A program made the position numbers and the translations under genes. Below are positions 43,631 through 51,727 of a DNA stretch of 55,943 nucleotides, one piece after another. The notes under the pieces are model-generated. The model worked only from the letters and a program-made list of their open reading frames with translations. It had not been told where the DNA came from and made no database searches. The stretch is from Clostridiales bacterium (GTDB taxonomy: Bacteria > Bacillota > Clostridia > Christensenellales > Aristaeellaceae), in NCBI GenBank assembly GCA_015056145.1, contig SVGY01000016.1:1-55943 (forward strand), read 5' to 3'. The first letter of the stretch is position 1, and the number at the start of each line of letters is the position of its first letter.

Positions 43631-43658
43631 ATTGTATAATCCTTGTGAAAAATGTCAA
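43631..43658 (-). promoter_or_regulatory. Promoter upstream of the lysine riboswitch
   Basis: On the minus strand TTGACA (43653-43658), 16 bases and TACAAT (43631-43636). The start would be about 20 bases before the aptamer. Confidence 0.8.
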
Positions 43659-43692
43659 TAGCTGTCAATCCAAATACACCGAAAGAACAATA

Positions 43693-45852
43693 TCATTCCT
43701 TGGTTTTGGGCGGGAGCATGGTAAGGGCGATGCGCATTTTCTTAACGTCCACATCCACTACCCATACCTTGATCACGTCGCCGACCTTTACCACCTCGGC
43801 AGGATGCTTGATGAAGCGGTTTGCCATCCGGCTGATATGTACAAGTCCATCCTGATGCACGCCGATATCCACAAAGGCACCGAAGTCGATGACGTTGCGC
43901 ACAGTGCCCATCAGTTCCATGCCAGCAACAAGATCCTTGATATCCAGAACGTCGGTGCGGAGCACAGGCTTGGGCAGATCGTCGCGGGGGTCACGGCCCG
44001 GCTTCTGAAGTTCTCTGGCGATATCCTTCAGTGTAGGTTCGCCGATGCCAAGTTCCTCCGCCAGCTTCTTTACGCCAATTTCCTCCATGCGTGCGTTCAT
44101 GTCGGTCAGCTTGCCGGCGCGGATATCGGAAAGCTGATAGCCCAGCTTTTCCAGAAGAGCCTTGGCTGCATCGTAGCTTTCCGGATGGACTGCGGTGGCA
44201 TCCAGGGCATTTTTGCTATCCCGCACACGCAGGAAGCCTGCGCACTGCTCAAAGGCCTTGGGCCCCAGTTTGGGAACCTTCTTAAGCTGTGCACGGCTGG
44301 TGATACCGTTTTCCTCACGGTAGGCAACGATATTCTTGGCAAGAGCAGGGCCGATGCCTGCCACATGGGAAAGCAGAGAGGGCGAAGCAGTAGAAAGCTC
44401 AACGCCTACGCTGTTTACACAGCCTTCCACCACGCCGTCCAGGGCCTCTTCCAGCTGGCTTTCCTTCAAATCATGCTGATACTGACCCACGCCAATGGCC
44501 TTGGGGTCGATTTTCACCAGCTCCGCCAGAGGATCCTGCATGCGGCGGGCAATGCTTACGGCGCTGCGCAGAGAAACATCGAACTGGGGGAACTCTTCCG
44601 CAGCCAGTTTGCTGGCAGAATACACGGATGCGCCTGCCTCGCTGACGATCATATAGGCTGCCCCATCCAACTCCGGCAGCAGAGATGCAATAAACTGTTC
44701 CGCTTCACGGGAAGCAGTACCGTTGCCGATGGCGATGGCAGTAACGCCGAACTGCCGGCACATGGCAATGATATCCTTCCTGGCACGGGCCTTGGCAGCT
44801 TCCATGCCCGGCAGGGTGAAATGGCCCACGCCGGTGGCCAGCACCTTGCCGTTTTCATCCACCACAGCCAGTTTGCAGCCGGTACGGAAACCGGGGTCCA
44901 CACCCAAAGTCACCTTTCCCTTTACAGGGGGCGCCATCAGCAGCTGATGCAGATTCTTACCAAACACCTGAATGGCGGCAGTACCAGCCTTATCCGTAAG
45001 CTCCGCACGAACCTCACGCTCAAGGCTGGGCTTGATAAGACGATCCCATGCATCCTGAGCAGCCATCTCCACCTGAGCGGTGGTAATGCTGCCGGGACGG
45101 ACAAACGCCTTGTTGAGCACGCCCACAGATGCAGTATCATCCATGCGGACAGTCACCTTGAGGAACTCTTCCCTCTCGCCCCGGTTAATGGCAAGGATAC
45201 GGTGGCCCGGAATGGTGCGCACTTCCTGAGAAAACTCGTAGTACATATTGTACACGCTTTCCTCATCCTTGGTGTTTTTGCTTTCGATCACGGCGCTGCG
45301 GAAGGCCAGTTCACGAAGGGCTTTGCGGGAATCGCTGTCGTCGCTGAACTGCTCGGCCAAAATATCCCGGGCACCCTGCAGCGCTTCCTCTTCGGTATTT
45401 ACACCTTTCTCTTCGTTGATGTAGGGGGCGGCAATATCCTCCAGGCTGCCCTTTGCCACATTCTGCATCAAAAGCTGCAGGGCCAGAGGCTCGAGGCCCT
45501 TTTCCTTGGCAATGGTGGCACGGGTGCGGCGCTTGGGCTTGAAAGGCCGGTAAATATCCTCCAACTCAGCCAGAGTGGTGGCTGCGCTGAGCTTGGCTTC
45601 CAGCTCTTCGGTCAGGTTCCCCTGTTCGGTAAGGGTGTTCTGGATTTCGCTGCGGCGCTTGTCCAGGCCACGCAGGTATTGCAGTCGCTCGTAAATGGAA
45701 CGCAGGATCTGGTCGTCCAGGGAGCCGGTCATTTCCTTACGGTAGCGGGCTATGAAAGGGATGGTGTTTCCATCGTCGATAAGCTTCAGCACATTTTCGC
45801 ACTGGGGCTTTTTCAGCTGAAATTCCTGGCAAAGGATGGCTGTAATATCCAT
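43693..45852 (-). CDS. tex: RNA-binding transcription accessory protein Tex
   Basis: The 719-residue protein has the Tex N-terminal helical domain, a YqgF/RNase H-like domain (LGVDPGFRTGCKLAVVDENG), helix-hairpin-helix repeats (SLLSHVAGIGPALAKNIVAYREENG) and a C-terminal S1 domain (LVAGMELMGTVRNVIDFGAFVDI). Tex binds nucleic acid and affects transcription and stress tolerance; the exact role is uncertain. ATG 45850-45852 has AAAGGA nine bases upstream; the open frame extends upstream through the promoter and was trimmed. Confidence 0.95.
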   Translation of the reverse strand: MDITAILCQEFQLKKPQCENVLKLIDDGNTIPFIARYRKEMTGSLDDQILRSIYERLQYLRGLDKRRSEIQNTLTEQGNLTEELEAKLSAATTLAELEDIYRPFKPKRRTRATIAKEKGLEPLALQLLMQNVAKGSLEDIAAPYINEEKGVNTEEEALQGARDILAEQFSDDSDSRKALRELAFRSAVIESKNTKDEESVYNMYYEFSQEVRTIPGHRILAINRGEREEFLKVTVRMDDTASVGVLNKAFVRPGSITTAQVEMAAQDAWDRLIKPSLEREVRAELTDKAGTAAIQVFGKNLHQLLMAPPVKGKVTLGVDPGFRTGCKLAVVDENGKVLATGVGHFTLPGMEAAKARARKDIIAMCRQFGVTAIAIGNGTASREAEQFIASLLPELDGAAYMIVSEAGASVYSASKLAAEEFPQFDVSLRSAVSIARRMQDPLAELVKIDPKAIGVGQYQHDLKESQLEEALDGVVEGCVNSVGVELSTASPSLLSHVAGIGPALAKNIVAYREENGITSRAQLKKVPKLGPKAFEQCAGFLRVRDSKNALDATAVHPESYDAAKALLEKLGYQLSDIRAGKLTDMNARMEEIGVKKLAEELGIGEPTLKDIARELQKPGRDPRDDLPKPVLRTDVLDIKDLVAGMELMGTVRNVIDFGAFVDIGVHQDGLVHISRMANRFIKHPAEVVKVGDVIKVWVVDVDVKKMRIALTMLPPKTKE

Positions 45853-45890
45853 TCGTATACGTCCTTTCCGCATTAAACTAAATCCTGTAC

Positions 45891-45919
45891 AGTATAGCAC
45901 ATTCCAGCGTTTTTTTCCA
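45891..45919 (-). promoter_or_regulatory. Promoter of tex
   Basis: On the minus strand TGGAAA (45914-45919), 17 bases and TATACT (45891-45896). Confidence 0.6.
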
Positions 45920-45933
45920 GTTTGGGAAAAGCT

Positions 45934-45962
45934 TTGACAATCCTGCTTCGATTCAGTATCAT
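45934..45962 (+). promoter_or_regulatory. Promoter of the YbaK/ProX-like gene
   Basis: TTGACA (45934-45939), 17 bases and TATCAT (45957-45962). Confidence 0.78.
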
Positions 45963-45996
45963 TATCACAGTTCATAATATACTGGAGGCGTTTCAT

Positions 45997-46542
45997 ATGC
46001 AGGCCGATCTTTCCCGCAACCGTGCGGAAATCCTTGAATTTTTAAAAGAAAACCATATTCCTTTTGAGTTTTATGAACATCCTGCCGCTATGACAATCGA
46101 GGACTGCCTTGCCCTGCCCTTTGCCACGAAGGATGTTACCTTCTGCAAGAATATCTTCCTCTGCAACCGGCAAAAAACCAACTATTACCTGATGGTGCTG
46201 CGCCCCGGCACACCCTACCGCACTTCCGTGGTCAGCAAGGCGTTGGGCGTATCCCGGCTGAGCTTTGCGCCCAACGAGGCCCTGCCGGAGCTTCTGCACC
46301 TGACCTCCGGCAGCGTCAGCCCTCTGGCCCTTCTTTACGACCGGGAGCATCAAATTGTTTTCGGTTATGAAAAAGCCATCCGTGCCACGGAAAAGATCGC
46401 CTTCCACCCTTGCGATAACAGCGCTACGCTGGTTTTCCGTCAGGATGATTTCTGGGGAAAGGTTTTGCCGGCACTGGGCGTTGTCGGGATTGAAATAGAC
46501 CTGGATGGCGAGAGCGGCCAACTGGCCCTGCCAAATCCCTGA
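45997..46542 (+). CDS. YbaK/ProX-type aminoacyl-tRNA deacylase
   Basis: The 181-residue protein matches the PrdX/ProX branch of YbaK-domain proteins, which hydrolyse mischarged Ala- or Cys-tRNAPro. Visible features are the N-terminal helix, FYEHPAAMTIEDCLAL, CKNIFLCNRQKTNYYLMVL (core strand) and LTSGSVSPLALLYD (the GSVSP loop). ATG 45997 has GGAGG eight bases upstream. It is a single gene with its own promoter. Confidence 0.88.
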   Translation: MQADLSRNRAEILEFLKENHIPFEFYEHPAAMTIEDCLALPFATKDVTFCKNIFLCNRQKTNYYLMVLRPGTPYRTSVVSKALGVSRLSFAPNEALPELLHLTSGSVSPLALLYDREHQIVFGYEKAIRATEKIAFHPCDNSATLVFRQDDFWGKVLPALGVVGIEIDLDGESGQLALPNP

Positions 46543-46547
46543 AACAG

Positions 46548-46576
46548 TTGCATTTTCGTATAAAAACAGGTATAGT
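46548..46576 (+). promoter_or_regulatory. Promoter of ybaB-recR
   Basis: TTGCAT (46548-46553), 17 bases and TATAGT (46571-46576). The leader contains a small CCGCCG/CGGCGG hairpin before the ribosome binding site. Confidence 0.68.
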
Positions 46577-46653
46577 ATAAGGGTATTACGCTAAATACAT
46601 TCATACTGCCCGCCGTTTTTCCCGGCGGCAACCAATAAATGGAGGGACTTACA

Positions 46654-46995
46654 ATGGCAAGACATCAGCAATTCGGTGGTTTTGGCGGCGGCGCCAATAT
46701 GCAGCAGCTCATGCGTCAGGCTCAGAAGCTGCAGGAGCAGATGACCAAGGCCCAGGAAGACATCGACTCCCGTGAATTCACCGCTCAGGCCGGCGGCGGC
46801 ATGGTAAGCGTAGTGGTTACCGGCAAAAAGGAAGTCAAGTCCATCGAGATCGACCCCCAGTGCGTGGATCCCGACGATGTGGAAATGCTTCAGGATATGA
46901 TCATTGCCGCCATGAACGAAGCCCTGCGTAATGCAGAGGAAACCCGCAATAACGAGCTTTCCAGGCTTGCACCCGGCATGGGAGGCATGTTCTAA
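46654..46995 (+). CDS. YbaB/EbfC family nucleoid-associated protein
   Basis: The 113-residue protein has a Gly/Phe-rich start, a long helix (MQQLMRQAQKLQEQMTKAQED) and the YbaB beta sheet (GGGMVSVVVTGKKEVKSIEIDP). It binds DNA as a dimer. ATG 46654 has GGAGG eight bases upstream. It precedes recR by three bases, as usual, but dnaX, normally upstream, is replaced by the ybaK-like gene. Confidence 0.94.
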   Translation: MARHQQFGGFGGGANMQQLMRQAQKLQEQMTKAQEDIDSREFTAQAGGGMVSVVVTGKKEVKSIEIDPQCVDPDDVEMLQDMIIAAMNEALRNAEETRNNELSRLAPGMGGMF

Positions 46996-46998
46996 AAA

Positions 46999-47598
46999 AT
47001 GGCCCAGCAACTGGAACCTATTGCCAAAATGGTATCGCAGCTTTCCCGCCTGCCCGGCGTAGGCCAGAAGAGCGCACAGCGGCTGGCTTACCACATCATC
47101 AGCATGCCCCTTGAGGATGTTCGGGAACTGGCTACATCCATCTATAATGGACGCAAGGCCATCCGCTATTGTAGCCTGTGCGGCAACTACTCCACCGGCG
47201 ACCGGTGCGATATCTGCGAAAACCACCAGCGCCACAACGGCCAGATCTGTGTGGTAAAAGACCCCCGTGACGTAGCCGCCATCGAGCGCATGCGGGATTT
47301 CCGGGGCCTGTACCATGTGCTGCATGGGGCTCTTTCCCCCATGGACGGCATCGGCCCGGAGGATATCCGCATCAAGGAGCTTATGGCCCGCCTCAACGAC
47401 CCCGGCATCAGCGAGATCATTCTCGCCACCAACCCGGATATTGAAGGCGAAGCTACCGCCTCCTATCTGGCAAGGCTCATCAAGCCCATGGGGCTCAAGG
47501 TGACACGCATCGCTCACGGCGTACCCGTGGGCAGCGATCTGGAATACGCTGACGAAATCACTCTGGCCAAGGCCATGGAGGGACGCCGGGAAATGTGA
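46999..47598 (+). CDS. recR: Recombination mediator RecR
   Basis: The 199-residue protein has the helix-hairpin-helix LSRLPGVGQKSAQRLAYHI, the four-cysteine zinc finger (CSLCGNYSTGDRCDIC), a Toprim domain (VVKDPRDVAAIER) and the C-terminal Walker-like segment. With RecO and RecF it loads RecA on gapped DNA. Length and position after ybaB are typical. Confidence 0.97.
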   Translation: MAQQLEPIAKMVSQLSRLPGVGQKSAQRLAYHIISMPLEDVRELATSIYNGRKAIRYCSLCGNYSTGDRCDICENHQRHNGQICVVKDPRDVAAIERMRDFRGLYHVLHGALSPMDGIGPEDIRIKELMARLNDPGISEIILATNPDIEGEATASYLARLIKPMGLKVTRIAHGVPVGSDLEYADEITLAKAMEGRREM

Positions 47599-47622
47599 CC
47601 CGGGTCCCTTTTCGTTTATAGA

Positions 47623-47646
47623 CTGAAAAAATTTTCAGCTTTTTTT
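47623..47646 (+). terminator. AT-rich terminator after recR
   Basis: CTGAAA (47623-47628) pairs with TTTCAG (47633-47638), followed by C and TTTTTTT (47640-47646). Confidence 0.55.
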
Positions 47647-47673
47647 CTTCCGATACGAAAGGATGTGATTTTC

Positions 47674-49107
47674 ATGAATGCTCTTGGTGCAAACAGCGGC
47701 TACTTTCTTTTGCTGATCGCACTGGTTATGCTTCTGTTTCTGCTGATGATCGCAGCAATTATCATCATTGTGTTTATGCTGCAAAAGCAGCGCCGCTCCA
47801 TTGGTGAAATGCAGAATGATATCTGGCGTACCCTGGAGGATATGGAGGATGATCTGCATCAGGAAAATGCAACCCAGCGGGAAGAACTCTCCACAGGCAT
47901 GCAGCGCAGCACCGATAACCTTCTGAATATGATGTCCAGCATGATGCAGCTTCAGGGCGAGCAGGTGAGCAGCGCCCTCCGTCAAAACCAGGATAACACC
48001 CAGGCCATGGAACTGCGTCAGCATGCTATGCAGCGCATCACCGAAGAAAGCCTGCGCAGGCTTGAAAGCAGTCTCAGCGGCAGCGGCGACAAGACCAACG
48101 CTCTGCTGTTGCAAAACGACCAGCGTATGGAAAACCTCCGCCGCACTTTGCAGGAAGGGCTTACCCGCATCAGCGATGAAAACAGTAAGCGCCTTGACGA
48201 AATGCGCCAGACAGTGGATGAAAAGCTTTCCTCCACGCTGGAAAGAAGGCTGAACGAGAGCTTTACCCAGGTCAGCGAGAGGCTGGAACAGGTTTATCTT
48301 TCCCTTGGCGAAATGCACAGCCTTGCCAGCGGTGTGGGCGACCTCAAGCGCATGCTGGGCAACGTGAAAACCCGGGGCGTATGGGGCGAGATGCAGCTGG
48401 GCGCCCTTCTGGAGCAAGCGCTGACCTCCGCCCAATACGCCCGCAACGTGGCGGTTGTGCCTGGCAGCAACGAGCGGGTGGAGTTTGCCGTCATCCTGCC
48501 CGGCAAAGACGAACGGGGACAAATCTATCTGCCCATCGACAGCAAATTTCCGCAGGAGGATTATGCCCGCCTGACAGAAGCCGCCGAAGAGGGCAACCCC
48601 CAGCAGGTGGAAAATGCAAGAAAAGGCCTCATGAACGCCATACGCACGGAGGCGAAGCGCATCGGCAAATACATCGCCCCGCCCCATACTACGGATTTTG
48701 CAGTGATGTTCCTGCCGCTGGAGGGTCTTTATGCCGAAGCCATGCGCAATGCTGACCTTGTGGAAAGCGTACAGCGGGAACAGCGCATTCTCATTGCAGG
48801 CCCAAGTACACTGCTGGCTCTTCTCAACAGCCTGCAAATGGGCTTCCGCACCCTTGCCATTGAGCAGCGCTCTGCGGAGGTTTGGAAACTGCTTGGCGCA
48901 GTCAAAACCGATTTCGGACATTTTGCGCAGGTGCTTGAGCGCACTCAGGAAAAGCTGCGCCAGGCATCGGACAGCATCGACAGCGCATTTGTCCGCACCC
49001 GAAGTATCGAAAAGAAACTGCGCCATGTGGAAGCCCTGGAAAGCCCGGAGGCTCATAAGCTTCTGGAAGGAAGCGCTATTGAACAAAATAAGGAGGTACC
49101 TTCATGA
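47674..49107 (+). CDS. rmuC: DNA recombination protein RmuC homologue
   Basis: The 477-residue protein has one N-terminal membrane helix (about 10-35) and a long coiled coil (about 40-215). The RmuC nuclease-like domain follows, with MLGNVKTRGVWGEMQLG and VEFAVILPGKDERGQIYLPIDSKFPQEDY. RmuC limits DNA inversion at short repeats, by an unknown mechanism. ATG 47674 has AAAGGA ten bases upstream; a GTG three codons earlier sits too close. It overlaps the GNAT gene by four bases. Confidence 0.92.
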   Translation: MNALGANSGYFLLLIALVMLLFLLMIAAIIIIVFMLQKQRRSIGEMQNDIWRTLEDMEDDLHQENATQREELSTGMQRSTDNLLNMMSSMMQLQGEQVSSALRQNQDNTQAMELRQHAMQRITEESLRRLESSLSGSGDKTNALLLQNDQRMENLRRTLQEGLTRISDENSKRLDEMRQTVDEKLSSTLERRLNESFTQVSERLEQVYLSLGEMHSLASGVGDLKRMLGNVKTRGVWGEMQLGALLEQALTSAQYARNVAVVPGSNERVEFAVILPGKDERGQIYLPIDSKFPQEDYARLTEAAEEGNPQQVENARKGLMNAIRTEAKRIGKYIAPPHTTDFAVMFLPLEGLYAEAMRNADLVESVQREQRILIAGPSTLLALLNSLQMGFRTLAIEQRSAEVWKLLGAVKTDFGHFAQVLERTQEKLRQASDSIDSAFVRTRSIEKKLRHVEALESPEAHKLLEGSAIEQNKEVPS

Positions 49108-49670
49108 ACCATCTTGGAACGGTTACCATAGAGACCCAGCGGCTGATTCTGCGCCGCCTGACGGAAGAAGATATCGAGCCCGCCTTCCGCAACTGGACCA
49201 GCGATCCGGCGGTGACTACCTTTCTGCGCTGGCCCACTCACAGAGACATTTCCATCACCCGAATGGTTGTAGCCGACTGGATTGCCAGCTATGAAAAAGC
49301 AGACTTCTACCATTGGGCCATCGTCCCAAAGGATATAGGAGAACCCATCGGCACCATCGCCGTAGTGGATACCGACGAGAGAATCGAAAAAGTGCATGTT
49401 GGCTACTGCATCGGCTCCAAGTGGTGGCGGCAGGGTTATACCAGCGAGGCTTTTGCTGCGCTGATCCCCTTCTTTTTTGAGCAGGTAAGCGCAAACCGTA
49501 TAGAGAGCCAGCACGATCCCATGAACCCCGGATCGGGAAAGGTAATGGAAAAATGCGGTCTCACCTACGAGGGCACCCTCCGGCAAAACGATTTCAGCAA
49601 CCGTGGCATTGTGGATGCTGCCATGTACGGCTTATTGAGGAGTGAATACCTTGAACGGAAGAATAAATGA
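49104..49670 (+). CDS. GNAT N-acetyltransferase (RimJ/RimL type)
   Basis: The 188-residue acetyltransferase opens with TQRLILRRLTEEDIEPAF, typical of RimJ/RimL, and has the acetyl-CoA region around KWWRQGYTSEAFAALI. The substrate is unknown; ribosomal proteins or small molecules are both possible. ATGA overlap with rmuC and a 20-base overlap with the next gene show tight coupling. Confidence 0.88.
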   Translation: MNHLGTVTIETQRLILRRLTEEDIEPAFRNWTSDPAVTTFLRWPTHRDISITRMVVADWIASYEKADFYHWAIVPKDIGEPIGTIAVVDTDERIEKVHVGYCIGSKWWRQGYTSEAFAALIPFFFEQVSANRIESQHDPMNPGSGKVMEKCGLTYEGTLRQNDFSNRGIVDAAMYGLLRSEYLERKNK

Positions 49671-50445
49671 AAAATACCGTTCTTTGTTGGATTCCTTCAC
49701 TGCCGCCGCCCGGGAATGCTTTGGTGAAATGCTGACCGGCGTGTATCTGCACGGCTCCATGGTTATGGGCTGTTTCCGGCCGGAAATCAGCGATATAGAC
49801 CTGTTGGTGGTGGTGGACGGGGAAGTTGCAGACAACCTGAAGCTCCGATTTATGGAACGTGTGGTGGAGCTGAACAGCATCGCTCCGGCCAAAGGGCTTG
49901 AGATGAGCGTAATTGCCCGAAGCGCCTGTGATCCTTTTCTTTACCCCACGCCTTTTCTTCTGCACTTCTCCCCCATGCATCTGAACTGGTTCCGCAGCGA
50001 TCCTAAGAGTTATGCTAAAAACATGAAGGGCGATGACAGGGATCTGGCTGCTCATGCAATGATTTTGCGCCGCTATGGCATTACCCTTTCCGGCGAACCC
50101 ATCCATCAGGTATTCGGCGAAGTAAGCAACGCCGACTATCTGGACAGCATTCTTTATGATGTGGAGGAAGCCTGCGAAACAATGGACGAATTCCCCGTCA
50201 GCACCATCCTGAACCTGTGCCGGGTACTGGCATTTGTCAGAGAAGAACGGTGCCTTTCCAAAGCAGGCGGAGGCCAATGGGCCCTGAAAGCCCTGCAGAT
50301 GGATACTGCCCACCGCATCCTGATTGAGGAAGCCCTGGAATGTTATACTTCAGGCAAAACAATGCCTGCCCCCGGGAAAAAGGGTGCAGCCTTCGCAAAG
50401 GAGATGCTGCGGCTTATTCACCAATGGGCCCCACTCAGCAAGTAA
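49651..50445 (+). CDS. AadA-like nucleotidyltransferase
   Basis: The 264-residue protein has the nucleotidyltransferase signature LHGSMVMG (Gly35-Ser36) followed by SDIDLLV (Asp48, Asp50), and a C-terminal helical DUF4111 domain as in aminoglycoside 3''/9-adenylyltransferases. Chromosomal relatives of this kind need not confer resistance, and the true substrate is unknown. The TTG at 49651 has GAGGAG eight bases upstream; a GTG at 49642 is the alternative. It shares a transcript with rmuC and the GNAT gene. Confidence 0.78.
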   Translation: MNGRINEKYRSLLDSFTAAARECFGEMLTGVYLHGSMVMGCFRPEISDIDLLVVVDGEVADNLKLRFMERVVELNSIAPAKGLEMSVIARSACDPFLYPTPFLLHFSPMHLNWFRSDPKSYAKNMKGDDRDLAAHAMILRRYGITLSGEPIHQVFGEVSNADYLDSILYDVEEACETMDEFPVSTILNLCRVLAFVREERCLSKAGGGQWALKALQMDTAHRILIEEALECYTSGKTMPAPGKKGAAFAKEMLRLIHQWAPLSK

Positions 50446-50467
50446 CGCCTGATTTAATTATGCAAAG

Positions 50468-50508
50468 AACCCCTCCAGGAGAGCGGCCTGCTCTTCCGGA
50501 GGGGTTTT
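50468..50508. terminator. Bidirectional terminator
   Basis: AACCCCTCC (50468-50476) pairs with GGAGGGGTT (50498-50506), with further pairing inside, followed by TTTT on the plus strand. It separates the convergent nucleotidyltransferase and epimerase genes. Confidence 0.78.
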
Positions 50509-50528
50509 CAACATGCGTGTTTTTCTTA

Positions 50529-51701
50529 TCAGAGTTCTTTTCCTGCTTTACGGCCGATCACTTCAAAGAACATACGGCCGTTGTGATAAGGGCACTTCCA
50601 GGGTTCCACGATGGGCTTATAGGGACTGGGAGTCTCTCCGTCCTCCTCCAGTTGCCAAAACCACTCGGAACCTTCCCGACGGTCGGTTATCTTTTCATCA
50701 ATAAACTTCCACAGGCTGCGGCTGGCCTCGAGATATTTCACATCGGAGGTTTTCTCATAGGCATTGAGGAAGCCCACAAGAGCCTCTGCCTGCACCCACC
50801 AGATTCGCTTTTTATCCACCTTGCCACGGACGCATTCATTATAGAAGCCATTTTCGGTATATGCTACCCGGTAGGTCTCCGCTGCCAGATCCTGCAGAAT
50901 AGGGCGAATACGGGCAGTGAGCATATCGTCACCGAGGATTTCCAGGGTACGGTCCGCCAGCCAGGAGGTTTCGATATCGTGGCCATAGCTGTGCATATCG
51001 ATGATGGAATTATAATCCTTATCAAAGAACACGTCCAACCGGTGCTTTTTCGGGTTGTAGATCTTCTTTTCCAGAATATTGAAAATGAAGTAAATACGCT
51101 GCCTTACCTCTTCGTCCCCGCTCACACGATACAGCTCCGTGTAGGCCTCCAGCAGATGCAGCAGGGTGTTCATGGTTTTATCCGCCATAACACCATTTTC
51201 GCTCAGCTTGCCATTATCCACCGGGCTGAAATCCCGGGCAGCGGCATCCACATAGCTAACCTCATCGGTAAATTTGTCCTCGATGAGATCGAAAAGTGCA
51301 CGGGCGTGATCCAGCGCCTGCTCCTTGCCACTGGCCTGATAATAGGTGGACAGGGCGTAGATGGCAAAGGCCTGATTGTAGGTGTGCTTGGTGGAATCGA
51401 ACACCGTTCCATCTGCATTCATGGACCAGAACACGCCGCCGAATTCATCATCCAGCATGGATAAAAGCGCATTGTATGCATGATCTGCATATTCCAGCAG
51501 AGATTTATCCTCCAGGGTAATCACTGCCTGGGAAAAAAACCACAGGATACGGCTGTTGAGGATGCACCCGCGCTCTGCACCGGGATCCGTCGAAAGATCG
51601 TGGCCCATATAGCTGATGTATCCGCCGTTTTTGTCATCCTTCAGTTTTTTCCAGAAGGGAAGCACGATTTCGTTAAGATGCCTGATCATATCGTTGTACA
51701 T
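50529..51701 (-). CDS. Cellobiose 2-epimerase / N-acylglucosamine 2-epimerase family protein
   Basis: The 390-residue alpha/alpha-barrel protein of the AGE family has the catalytic histidine regions DMHSYGHDIETSWL (about 230-245) and WWVQAEALVGFLNAY (about 300), and an N-terminal NGGYISYMGHDL. Members epimerise the reducing glucose of cellobiose to mannose, or GlcNAc to ManNAc. Tryptophan-rich active-site loops favour cellobiose 2-epimerase. AAGGAG lies eight bases before ATG 51701. It follows the phosphoglucomutase by 26 bases, so both may serve sugar metabolism. Confidence 0.83.
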   Translation of the reverse strand: MYNDMIRHLNEIVLPFWKKLKDDKNGGYISYMGHDLSTDPGAERGCILNSRILWFFSQAVITLEDKSLLEYADHAYNALLSMLDDEFGGVFWSMNADGTVFDSTKHTYNQAFAIYALSTYYQASGKEQALDHARALFDLIEDKFTDEVSYVDAAARDFSPVDNGKLSENGVMADKTMNTLLHLLEAYTELYRVSGDEEVRQRIYFIFNILEKKIYNPKKHRLDVFFDKDYNSIIDMHSYGHDIETSWLADRTLEILGDDMLTARIRPILQDLAAETYRVAYTENGFYNECVRGKVDKKRIWWVQAEALVGFLNAYEKTSDVKYLEASRSLWKFIDEKITDRREGSEWFWQLEEDGETPSPYKPIVEPWKCPYHNGRMFFEVIGRKAGKEL

Positions 51702-51727
51702 ATGCCTGTCTCCTTATTTACGGACCT

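Noticed and set aside
43438..43640. Second IS200/IS605 end, because of the CGGC/GCCG hairpin
   Set aside because: Reading the minus strand shows all conserved lysine-riboswitch blocks in order, with promoter and terminator. The hairpin is part of that leader.
49651..50445. Acquired aminoglycoside-resistance gene
   Set aside because: Only family-level similarity is visible. There is no mobile context, integron site or composition shift, and it is embedded in a housekeeping operon.
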